From contig OX637334.1 of the NCBI GenBank assembly GCA_951799405.1, positions 10,292,001 through 10,356,000 on the forward strand: 64,000 nt of DNA, in the 5' to 3' direction. The position numbers were made by a program, and so were the translations under genes. Source of the stretch: Agapetus fuscipes (Eukaryota; Arthropoda; Insecta; Trichoptera; Glossosomatidae). Numbering within the stretch: position 1 is the first letter of the stretch; every line of letters begins with the position of its first letter. Positions 44,188-53,500 of this stretch are shown piece by piece. The notes beneath the pieces are model-generated. The model did not search any database and was not told the origin of the DNA. It was given only the letters and a program-made list of their open reading frames with translations.

Positions 44188-44568
44188 ATATTTTAAACTA
44201 TCTTTGCAAAATTCACATCATCAATTTTAAAATGTTTTCAATTTGTTGTCAATTCACAGCATCAACACGTTTAAAATGTTTTAAAAAACTCAACTTATAC
44301 AATTTATAACAAGAAATTGCAAGATTTCAAAGGCGGTTTTGAAAATATTGAAGGTGAGAGAATTCAAATTACCTACACTACGTTCAGAAGAAATGAAGAT
44401 TTAAAAATCGAACGTCCCAGAAGAAAAAAGATTGGACATGAACCAGTTTGTTTCAAATCAGTTTAGATAAATATATATAGATGGTGTTATATTTAATTTG
44501 TATGAAATTTTTTTTTTTCAATGAAATGATTTTTTTTTTTAATTGCATAAATTGAAAATATACAGCAA

Positions 44569-45003
44569 ATGACGAAATCTAAAAAAATAAATAATAAAAA
44601 GGATTTAGAAAGTAACACAATGGAGTCCATAAATTTTGATCCTCTCAAATTAAAAATATCTTTTAATGGTGAAAGTGAACCAAATGAATTTATAATAAGG
44701 TTAGAAGAATTAGCCAAAGTCTACAAATTAAAATTAGATTATTTGGTAGAGTGTATGCCTATATTTTTAACAGATTTTCCGTTAACTTGGTACAGAGCAA
44801 TTAACTGTGAATTTGATTGGAAATTTTTTAAAACCAAATTCTTACAACAATTTGAAAAATATGACTTTCAAAGGAATCTTAAGTTAGAAATTTTAAATAT
44901 GGTACAAGGGCATGATAATGCATCAATTTATATTTTAAAGGTCAAATCCAAAAATAATTTATTAAATAAAAACACAAGCACGATAAAGAACTTATGGACA
45001 TAA
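44569..45003 (+). pseudogene. inverted gag-like fragment of the gypsy element
   Basis: 144 codons with retrotransposon-gag character: ISFNGESEPNEFIIRLEELA, FPLTWYRAINCEFDWKFFKT, FLQQFEKYDF. After ~44985 the frame shifts and homology continues as IIHGLSEKYATLLTTSQ up to ~45058. It lies opposite to pol within the same LTR pair, so the element was internally rearranged. Confidence 0.65.
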
Positions 45004-45125
45004 TAATTCATGGATTGTCAGAAAAATATGCAACTTTACTGACAACATCTCAAATTAAAAATACAATGTTCCATTCTACCAAACAAACAAACTCATCTCG
45101 TTACAATACACCTCTTTCCTCTCTT

Positions 45126-45136
45126 GGGCGCCAAAA
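45126..45136 (-). promoter_or_regulatory. primer-binding site of the gypsy element
   Basis: TTTTGGCGCCCAA on the minus strand directly after the 5' LTR (end CCTAACA). TGGCGCC matches the 3' end expected of a tRNA primer. Confidence 0.7.
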
Positions 45137-45398
45137 TGTTAGGGTTTTTCCTCTGTCCTGCTGATTGACACAATTAATAATGTAACAGCCACTTTAATAT
45201 GTTTACTTTTATTCCTTTCACAATGTATACACAATAAACCACAGCACAATAATATTAATTATTCTTAATTACACATGCTTGTGGCTCTCACGCCAGGCAA
45301 GCTTCTTCCCTCTTTCTGCATTCTTTTGTTTTCCTTTTTCCATTCAAATTTAAATACAATGTTCCATTCTACCAAACAAACAAACTCATCTCGTTACA
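45137..45398 (-). repeat. right LTR (5' LTR)
   Basis: 262 bp. It starts TGTTAGGG and ends CGTTACA on the plus strand, and matches the left LTR almost throughout. Confidence 0.9.
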
Positions 45399-45914
45399 AT
45401 ATACTTTCTTCGTCAGTCTTTCCTCATTCATTCTCTCCATATGCCTAAACCATCTTAACAAACTTCTTTTAATCTTCACTTTCACACTTTCTCTTGCACC
45501 ACATTCTTCTCTTACAAAATCATTCCTAACCCTGTCACTCCGTTTTTTCCCAATCATACGTCTTAGAAAGTCCATTTAAACAGTATGGACTTTACTAATT
45601 TCACTTTCATTCACCGTCCAGGCCTCGCTTCCATACATCAAGGTGGGTAAAAGTATGCCACTGTGTACCGCCAGTCGAGCATTTTTAGATATGTTTTGAT
45701 TTTTGGCGATACAAGCTGTGGCACCCAGTACACACCTGCCCTTCATTACTCTTCTTTCAAGTTCACCTGTCATTCTTCCATCTTTTTCAAACTTACTTCC
45801 CAAGTATACAAACTCATTTACCACATCAACATTCATTCCGTTTATTCTAAATTCATAGTTCGTATTTTCTTCATTTCTTTCAAAAATAGCATACCAACCT
45901 ATAAGTCAAGGAAC
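45399..45914 (-). mobile_element. RTE-like LINE, 5' side of gypsy insertion
   Basis: Continuation of the LINE ORF (frames 45369-45575 and 45576-45836: SRKLMW-type tail, EFVYLGSKFEKDGRMTGELE, LPTLMYGSEAWTVNE) with a stop near 45576. At ~45893 the ORF joins abruptly to the shared 5' end of an LT repeat (CATACCAACCTATAAGTCAA). That marks a truncation or template-switch point. Confidence 0.8.
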
Positions 45915-46254
45915 CGTATCTACCAATTATTCAGTTAAGATGAGCTGATCACCTGTGGTCATGTTTTAATGCTTTATATCTACCTGTTTATAGGTTTTTT
46001 GAGACTGCTGAACTTGGGCCTGCAGATTAGCGGTTGTTGGAAAATCTTTTCGTCACTATTTTAAGGTAGCAAGGAACACAACATTGTGGTAAAAAACAGA
46101 TGAGCTGGCAAAGTGCGGCCATTTTTGTGGCTCTCTGTATTAAAACAAATACGGTGTAATGTGATGAAAAATAACGTCTCAAATAATCTAGTGCATTAAG
46201 TGTTTGCCAGCGCGGCCCCTCAAGCCGAAGGATTCCGGACACAACCGAGTTCTC
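45915..46254. other. no gene recognised
   Basis: Spacer between two LINE relics. A minus-strand frame (46027-46398) overlaps the plus-strand LINE relic and shows no domain. Confidence 0.3.
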
Positions 46255-46470
46255 GAAAAGCAGTTGGCTGTAAGTAAACAGGTCTACGCGGCTTTCGTGG
46301 ATCTTAAGAATGCCTTTGACTCGGTGGATAGAAGTATGATGTGGTGTGCTAGAGAAGTATGGTGTGAACAAAGCAGTTTTGAACGCGGTACGCGCCATTT
46401 ATCAAAATAGCAGGGTGTGTGTCAGGGTGGATGGAAAATACAACGAGTATTTTAATTTGTACAAGGGTGT
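46255..46470 (+). pseudogene. LINE reverse transcriptase fragment, part 1
   Basis: VYAAFVDLKNAFDSVDRSMM then, after a +1 shift at ~46350, EKYGVNKAVLNAVRAIYQNS and YNEYFNLYKGV. These match residues ~280-342 of the LINE protein at 51776-53737. The match breaks at GGGTGT and resumes at 48081. Confidence 0.8.
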
Positions 46471-47540
46471 ACAATTGCGAATATTTTTGAGGGTTGAAGA
46501 GACGTTTTTGGATATTCGTATTTTGGATATTCGGAATCACTATAAACATCAGAGAAGCGCAATTTCACTTTAAGTGGGACAAAAGATTTACTCTGATCCG
46601 ATACTGAAGGTACATAAGGCCAGAGATTTTCTTTTTGTATTTATTTTATAAGAGGTTCCAAATCATCGTCATCCCAATCACTTTCTGTTTCAGTAGTGGT
46701 TTTTGGAGATTTAAAAACCATTGTGTACTTCAGATGAGACAGTGAAGTTCGCGCCATGGAAATGCTATCATTCCCAACTTCAGGTTGGAAAACGATGTTT
46801 TGATTGAATGCCTGGTATTTTTGTCAGTCCTTCCCATTTAGCATTCAACATGACTATCTTTTATTTAAGTTTTTCTTTTGCTACAAATAAAAATAAGATG
46901 TTTTCAGAGTGACTGCGTGCCAAATCATATAATTCTAGGGCACTGTTGACGATATCTATGTCACCAAATATAATAATTATGCACACCGGAATATAATTAT
47001 TATTCGAAGCATAAAAAAATAAGAAAATATTTTATAATTCAGGCAATATACTTGTCAAAGGGTTGCACCCCCGATATTAATTCATGATCGCAGGTGCAAC
47101 CAATTTGAGTTGAAGTTAATTTTAATTTAACTAACATTATATTCCTAAAAACAGTTTAAATACGTTTGCCTTTGATTATTTCTTACTTTTACAAAGTTTG
47201 AGAACTATAGCATTATATATTAACAACAAGTACTTACTTATCTTTTGGCACAAGAATAAAATACTATTTTCCCTACACCTTCAGCCCCTAGAACATAACC
47301 TCAAGCTATCAGTTATAGGTGTTTCCACCCGTGTTGTTACGGTGTGATTTTGCAAAATAAGTCAATTCTTCAAATGATAAAGTTTCTAAGCGCGCCAAAA
47401 ATTTGATTATGATGTTTTTTTTTGAGAAAAGTATGGAAGTTTTTTTTAGAAAAGTATGATATGTATGATATGTATGATATGAAATGATATGTATGATATG
47501 AAAGTATGATATATGAAAAGTATTTTTGAGAAAAGTATGG
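46471..47540. other. insert between LINE halves, left part
   Basis: No gene recognised. At 47454-47515 a short tandem array of GTATGATAT units leads into the ORF end of an RTE-like LINE. This stretch is probably unrelated DNA or a diverged 5' part of that insert. Confidence 0.3.
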
Positions 47541-48081
47541 AATTTGAGAAAAGTATGGAAGGATCAAATCTCTGAAATAGCGAATGAATGGGATATCCAG
47601 AGTCATAATAAAAGGAGGACTTGTATGAAAAAGGTTATGACTCTGGATGAAATGAAAGAAGTATGCAAGGACAGGAAGAAGTGGCGGCTAATCTGCAATG
47701 TTGATTTCTAATGTTGGTGTATTCATTTACTACATTTTTTGCATAGGAAATTTTTGACTTTTTTTGTATAGATTTCTTTGTAAGGTTTTGTTCTTTTTTA
47801 TATTTAAATGTAATTTATTATTCATATTCCTTGACTTATAGGTTGGTATGAGGCTGACCACCCATACTGTAAAAAATGGTTCACTTTGCCAATGTCACCC
47901 CTGTTTCAGGGAAGGTCGGCAAAAGTTGTGGGGCTTATGTTCATTTGAGGTTTGGATTTTATTTGTAAGTACACATTCAGCATTTGTAAGCGCGAACTAC
48001 ACTTGTTGATTTGTGGGCATACATCTGAGAGCTTTAAATGAATATATCCTTGCAACTTAGATTATAGATTATAGATTATAG
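47541..48081 (+). mobile_element. 5'-truncated RTE-like LINE with LT tail, nested
   Basis: 47541-47711 encodes RKVWKDQISEIANEWDIQSH through RLICNVDF and a stop, nearly identical to the end of the ORF at 51776. The 3'UTR follows, then a complete LT repeat (47829-48081) ending in three ATTATAG units. It interrupts an older LINE copy whose halves are 46255-46470 and 48082-48220. Confidence 0.9.
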
Positions 48082-48220
48082 TGTGAGACAGGGTTGCATT
48101 ATGAGCCCATGGTTATTCAATATGATCATGGATCATTGTGCTAAACAAGCAAATCTGCAAAGAGATGGCATACAAATTAGAGCGAAAAAAGTCGGAGTTC
48201 TGCTTAATGTTGATGACGCA
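48082..48220 (+). pseudogene. LINE reverse transcriptase fragment, part 2
   Basis: VRQGCIMSPWLFNMIMDHCA then VGVLLNVDDAV, matching the RQGC and Y-A-D-D regions of LINE reverse transcriptase. The catalytic motif is altered to NVDD. It continues the fragment at 46255-46470. Confidence 0.8.
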
Positions 48221-48317
48221 GTACCTTCTTCTTTCGCATCATATTCTGACCAGTAAAGTCACCAGTCTTCTTGTTAAATAAAAGTCTGTAATAATTTTTG
48301 TAATAAAGTTCTACATA

Positions 48318-48560
48318 TCAAGCAGGAAACAAATCTTTCACTTGAAGCTCCAAACCAACACCAGCGACCGCCAAAATTCCCAACATGATGATAGTTTTTT
48401 CAAAGCTTTTCTCCTTCAGTTCGCATCTCCTTGTATGCAACCTTCCATCACTGCTCTTTTCGCTTTTTGGGCTATGACTGCATCCCTGTTTAACTCCATT
48501 GAAGTTGACAATGTATTTATAAGGTGTCCATTCGACTTGAGTGATTGCTAATGGTATTTG
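48318..48560 (-). other. unassigned open frame, possibly a tetraspanin-like relic
   Basis: The minus-strand frame ends with VKQGCSHSPKSEKSSDGRLH, RRCELKEKSFEKT and a hydrophobic IIMLGILAVAGVGLEL. A Cys-spaced loop followed by a last membrane segment resembles tetraspanins, but the CCG motif and other segments are absent. It lies among transposon fragments and is weakly supported. Confidence 0.2.
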
Positions 48561-48740
48561 GATTATAAATGGATGGAAAACTTTTTCAAAAACAATTATT
48601 TGTTGTAGAAAGCAAAGCATAATGATCTTTTCAAAAGAAGTATTTTTTTTAAGTGTACATGGATCAAGGAAGTTAGATGTCCAAATTACAAAAATGAAAG
48701 CACAATGATATTTTTCTACTCCCATTTGGATTACCTATTG

Positions 48741-48794
48741 GCGTTAGCCGTTTTGTAATTAGTAAATTATTACTAATTACAAAACGGCTAACGC
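48741..48794. repeat. perfect inverted repeat, 25-bp arms, 4-nt loop
   Basis: GCGTTAGCCGTTTTGTAATT at the left is mirrored perfectly at the right (AATTACAAAACGGCTAACGC). A second one with 13-bp arms (CCGTTGCGTAATG) lies at 48821-48849. Single-arm versions of both occur at ~54885-54970, so they belong to a repeated element. Confidence 0.9.
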
Positions 48795-48859
48795 AATCAC
48801 AATGACATACATTTCTACATCCGTTGCGTAATGTAACATTACGCAACGGGTAACCGTGT

Positions 48860-49239
48860 TGAAATGAAAATGTGCGCATGCGCATTGTCAGAATTGGAAC
48901 CATTTTTTAATTTCAAATGTCAACCTTGTATGGGGGTATGAAGACCTGCCAATCCAAGATGGCCGCAAGCGATCAGCTGATTAGGCTTCATACAACATTA
49001 CTGATATTCGGTAGGTAGGAATTACCGTGGTGTTGAGACTTCCAGCCCTGTTCAGATGAAAATAAATATATTTTATGTGTAGAGTCAAATAAAAATTGTT
49101 AATAGTGCTAAAATTTATCGAATTTATTTATCGGAATGCTCCAAATAAAGCTTTCCTTTTTTCAAAGGTAAATAAAAGGCTTGAAAGGAAAACAATACAA
49201 AAATTTTCACCGCAAAAAATAAACAAACTCAAAAAGTTA
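48860..49239. other. no gene recognised
   Basis: Unique AT-rich sequence. The first part (to ~48900) continues the repeat shared with ~54840-54885 (CATGCGCA blocks). Confidence 0.3.
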
Positions 49240-49460
49240 CTTGTTTAATAGGTGGGTATGAGGTTGATCACCTATGCTGTACAAACTTGGTTCACGTGCC
49301 AATACAACTGCAGGGCATATGTTTATTTGAGTTTTGGGTTTGAATGTTTAAGCTTATATGCAGGATGTAAAAGCGCGACCTTATATGTGTCGGCTTGTGG
49401 GCATGAATTCAATATGAAACCTAAATATAATTTATCTTTACAACTTAGGTTAGATTCGAT
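49240..49460 (+). repeat. LT repeat with internal deletion
   Basis: Begins CTTGTTTAATAGGTGGGTAT, lacks the CCCTGTTTCAGGG block, and ends with TTTACAACTTAGGTTAGATT. Confidence 0.8.
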
Positions 49461-49569
49461 AATCGAAGGGAATGATAAATCACACGTTTTGACAAAGGTA
49501 AGGTTTTAATTACTTTAAATGAACGAGTACATTATAATGACTATTATTCACTATTTTGTTAATTCTTTC

Positions 49570-49717
49570 ATGGTCGTAGAAAAAGTATTGTATGCCACTG
49601 CACGTAATTAGCCTTTGTAACACTCGTGCTTTCTATTGTGCCATTCGGCTGCGCCTCATGGCACAAACTAGCACTCGTGTTACAAAGACTATCATTACTA
49701 GGCAGTGACATAAATAA
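49570..49717 (+). mobile_element. fold-back element, copy 1 (~148 bp)
   Basis: ATGCCACTGC at the left is inverted (GCAGTGACAT) at the right. GTAACACTCGTGC and GCACTCGTGTTAC form the inner arms around a GCCATTCGGCTGCGCCTCAT centre. An inverse copy is at 54266-54416. Confidence 0.75.
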
Positions 49718-49767
49718 CTATTTTACTTCATTTATCACGATGGAGGTTGTGGGTTGAAAATGAGTGC

Positions 49768-49822
49768 ACACACTCACACACACACACACACACATACACT
49801 CACACACACACACGCACACAGA
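49768..49822. repeat. CA microsatellite
   Basis: Interrupted (CA)n with CACACTCACA and CGCACA variants. Confidence 0.9.
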
Positions 49823-50435
49823 GTGACTGGAGACCTATAAGAACAGGCAAGACCTAGTTTAGGCTCCAGCCCTCCAAAATAAAGTTTGTTCAAAATATAG
49901 TTCAAAATGTATTTCACTTATTACAAAATTGTATTGTATTTATCTATGGAAATAAAAATTATTATTATTATTATTATTTACCTCGTTAATAAATACATAA
50001 ATGTCATTTGATCTTTCCGCTGTATTATTTTCGGACCTTGAGCGATCTTTTATTGCCGTTTATTGTAGCTTTAGAGTACATTTGGAAATATGTAACATCT
50101 CACAGTTTGTGTGCAATCAACGAAGAGGAAAAATTCTCTAATTTCACAAAGCATCATTGTCAACTCTGAACTTAAGACGACTCTTCCAGCAGTTTATCAT
50201 TTTCATTGCACGAACAGCTTTGTTGTTATCTTTTTGTTCATCTTTAGCCCCTGAATTGCTGAAACTCTAAAGAGTCTCCTAATAATTTTAAAAATCGAAA
50301 AATTCGTGCTATAAAACTAAAAATAGTGGATCATTGGTTATCATTAGTTTTGCCATCGTATAGCCTATGTATGTTTGAGATGAAATAACAAAAAAAAAAC
50401 AACACATTTAGTCATTATTTTGTTTAACAATTCAT
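49823..50435. other. intergenic, no gene recognised
   Basis: 3' flank of carboxypeptidase copy B. Contains an (ATT)n run at ~49958-49980 and otherwise nothing recognised. Confidence 0.3.
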
Positions 50436-50441
50436 TTTATT
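50436..50441 (-). terminator. polyadenylation signal AATAAA of copy B
   Basis: Minus-strand AATAAA ~65 bases downstream of the stop codon at 50507. Confidence 0.6.
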
Positions 50442-50506
50442 TGAAGAAGCTTTACTGTGATTGATACTTTACATTTCATCAATCGTGAATATATATGTTA
50501 AGTTGT

Positions 50507-53500
50507 TCAGGTGCTGGGTTGTTCAGGCAGTGGGAGGTCGTGTGTGAAAGCCAAGATGAGCTGCAGCGCGCGGGCTGGCTGGTCTTTGGGCACCATGTGA
50601 CCAGCATTGCGCACCAGGACCTCGGAGAACTGGCCTGCTCTCTTCACGTACCTGCAACAAGTGTATCGTGATGACTACTATCCAACATATATAGGAAAGA
50701 GTAGAGGTACTTCCCTCTTCGAACAGAGTCGAGTACTATCTATTGTCTTTTGTAACTTAGACAAGGAAAGTCACAAGGGCACTTTGAAGCCATGAGGTCT
50801 GTGGGTAGACAAAATAAATATTGGTCGAATCTGTATTTTGTGTACAACTATAAAAAAGTTTTAGGAAAAAATAATTTTAGTTTAAATTTTATATAAAAAA
50901 GTGTCATTACAACCTTTTTCGTTGGTCTTCTAACTTCGATGACCATCAGCACCCTTCCCTTTTCTCTTTTATTAGCTATCTGTCGTTGATCGATGGTAAT
51001 CTATATTACAATATTGGTTAGAAAGAAGAATAATGTCATGCTCACCCTGCAAGCGCATCCCCATAGTACCAAGGTTTTCTCTCTGATTCAAGATATTCCT
51101 TTGATCCCTTCCACTTCATGGAGCGATAGGTTCGGACTGAGAGAGGATAGGCGACTATGATGTCCACCTGACCACTAAAGAGAAAAACTGTACCATTACC
51201 AAACCAAAGTAAACCATTTATAACGTAAGCACCAGTGGCGTAGGGTGATTTTTCTCAGAAGGTAACTCGATGGAGAAAAAGAAAGAACATTAACATTCCA
51301 TGGCGACAAATAAAATATTATTTCTAAAACAAGAGATCGACTTTTGCAATTTACACTGGTTTTGAAATACGTACCCAAATAAAGTCTCACAAATAATAAT
51401 CTATAATAATAATCTATAATCTAAGTTGCAAGGATATATTCATTTAAAGCTCTCAGATGTATGCCCACAAACCAACAAGTGTAGTTCGCGCTTACAAATG
51501 CTGAATGTGTACTTACAAATAAAATCCAAACCTCAAATGAACATAAGCCCCACAACTTTTGCCGACCTTCCCTGAAACAGGGGTGACATTGTGGGGAAAG
51601 TGAACCATTTTTTACAGTATGGGTGGTCAGCCTCATACCAACCTATAAGTCAAGGAATATGAATAATAAATTACATTTAAATATAAAAAAGAACAAAACC
51701 TTACAAAGAAATCTATACAAAAAAAGTCAAAAATTTCCTATGCAAAAAAAAATGTAGCAAATGAATACACCAACATTAGAAATCAACATTGCAGATTAGC
51801 CGCCACTTCTTCCTGTCCTTGCATACTTCTTTCATTTCATCCAGAGTCATAACCTTTTTCATACAAGTCCTCCTTTTATTATGACTCTGGATATCCCATT
51901 CATTCGCTATTTCTGAAATTTGATCCTTCCATACTTTTCTCGGTCTTCCTCTACCACGACATCCATCTATTCTAGCAACATATACTTTTTTCGTCAATCT
52001 TTCATCACTCATTCTCTCCAAATGCCCGAACCATCTTAACATACTTCTTTTAATCTTCACTTTCACACTTTCCCTTACACCACATTCTTCTCTTACAAAA
52101 TCATTCCTCACCCTGTCACTTCGTTTTTTCCCAATCATACTTCTTAGATAGTCCATTTCTACTGTATGGACTTTACTAATTTCCCTTTCACTCACCGTCC
52201 AGGCTTCACTTCCATACATCAAGGTTGGCACTAGTATACCACCGTGCACCGCCAATCTAACATTTTTTGAGAGATTTTGGTTCCTGGCGATGCAAGCGGT
52301 CGCACCCAGTACACACCTGCCTTTCATTATTCTTCTTTCAAATTCACCGGCCATTCTTCCATCTTTTTCAAACTTACTTCCCAAATATACAAACTCATTT
52401 ACAACATCAACATTCATTCCATTAATTTTAAATTCATAATTCATATTTTCATCATCTCTTTCAAAAATCAAAACTTTCGTCTTTCTTGCATTCAACTTCA
52501 AATTATTACCTTTCAAAGCTTCGTTCAATCTAGAGAGCATCATTTGCAATTCCACTGCTGAATCAGATACAAGGACTGCATCATCCGCATACAGTAGAAC
52601 GCTTACTTTGCTCTCTCCTATCATTAATCCACAATCATCAAGTCTAGCATCTCGAACACACTTGTCCATGACTATGTTAAATAGCCATGGGCTCATCACA
52701 CATCCTTGCCTTACACCCTTAAAAACTTCAAACCATTCACTATACTCACCATCAATACGAATGCAGGCCATACTATTCTCATAGTTCGCATGCACCGCAT
52801 TGAGTAGAGCTCCATTCACTCCGTATGCTTTCAAAACATCCCACAACATACCTCTGTCCACTGAGTCAAAAGCCTTTTCCAGATCCACAAAGGCCGTGAA
52901 TAGTTTCCCCCTCACCGACAATTGTATTTCAACAAGTTGTCGTAGAGTGAAAATCTGATCAACACAGCCTCTACCGGCCATAAAGCCGGACTGTATATCG
53001 GAAACCCTTTTGCTAGTAGTCAGAATCACATTTTTTATAATCACCTTACAGAAGACTTTTCCTGGTATACTGAGTAGACTGATTGGTCTGAAGTTCTGAC
53101 AGTCTTTTTTGTCCCCTTTACCTTTGTAAATGGGAACAATGACTGCCTTCCTCCAATCCATCGGTACTACTCCTGCATTCACACAAAGCCTACATAATTC
53201 AAACATCCAATCTATCACACATTCACCTCCTGCTTTCAACATTTCACCATTTATACCATCAAACCCAGCAGACTTCCCATTCTTCAGACGTGAAATAGAC
53301 ACTTTCATTTCTTCTTTCAAAATCTTCAATTCATTCTCTTCATCTGTCTGTTCATAAATTCTTCTTTCACCCTGGCCAAAAATTTCTTGAAAATAGTTCT
53401 TCCATCTCTTGCATACTTCTTCATTCTCCCATACCATCTCACCGGCAGCACTTTTGACTCCCGGAGTGGTCAATGCAGAAGATTTATTTCTATCCGCATT

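Larger units (their letters stand above)
41239..45398 (-). mobile_element. Ty3/gypsy LTR retrotransposon, rearranged
   Basis: Two nearly identical direct LTRs (41239-41507 and 45137-45398) flanked by ATAT on both sides (41235-41238, 45399-45402). The coding direction is minus. Next to the right (5') LTR is TTGGCGCCCAA, a primer-binding site type. Next to the left (3') LTR is a purine tract (GAGAGGAAGGAGG). Pol is on the minus strand but a gag-like frame is inverted (plus). The primer site is followed by a second purine tract and ~45 bases of LTR start at ~45060-45125. The copy is recent by LTR similarity but defective. No envelope-like frame. Confidence 0.9.

Noticed and set aside
48318..48725. 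Complete tetraspanin gene
   Set aside because: Only a possible last loop and membrane segment can be read, without the CCG motif or exons for the other segments. It is kept only as a low-confidence relic.
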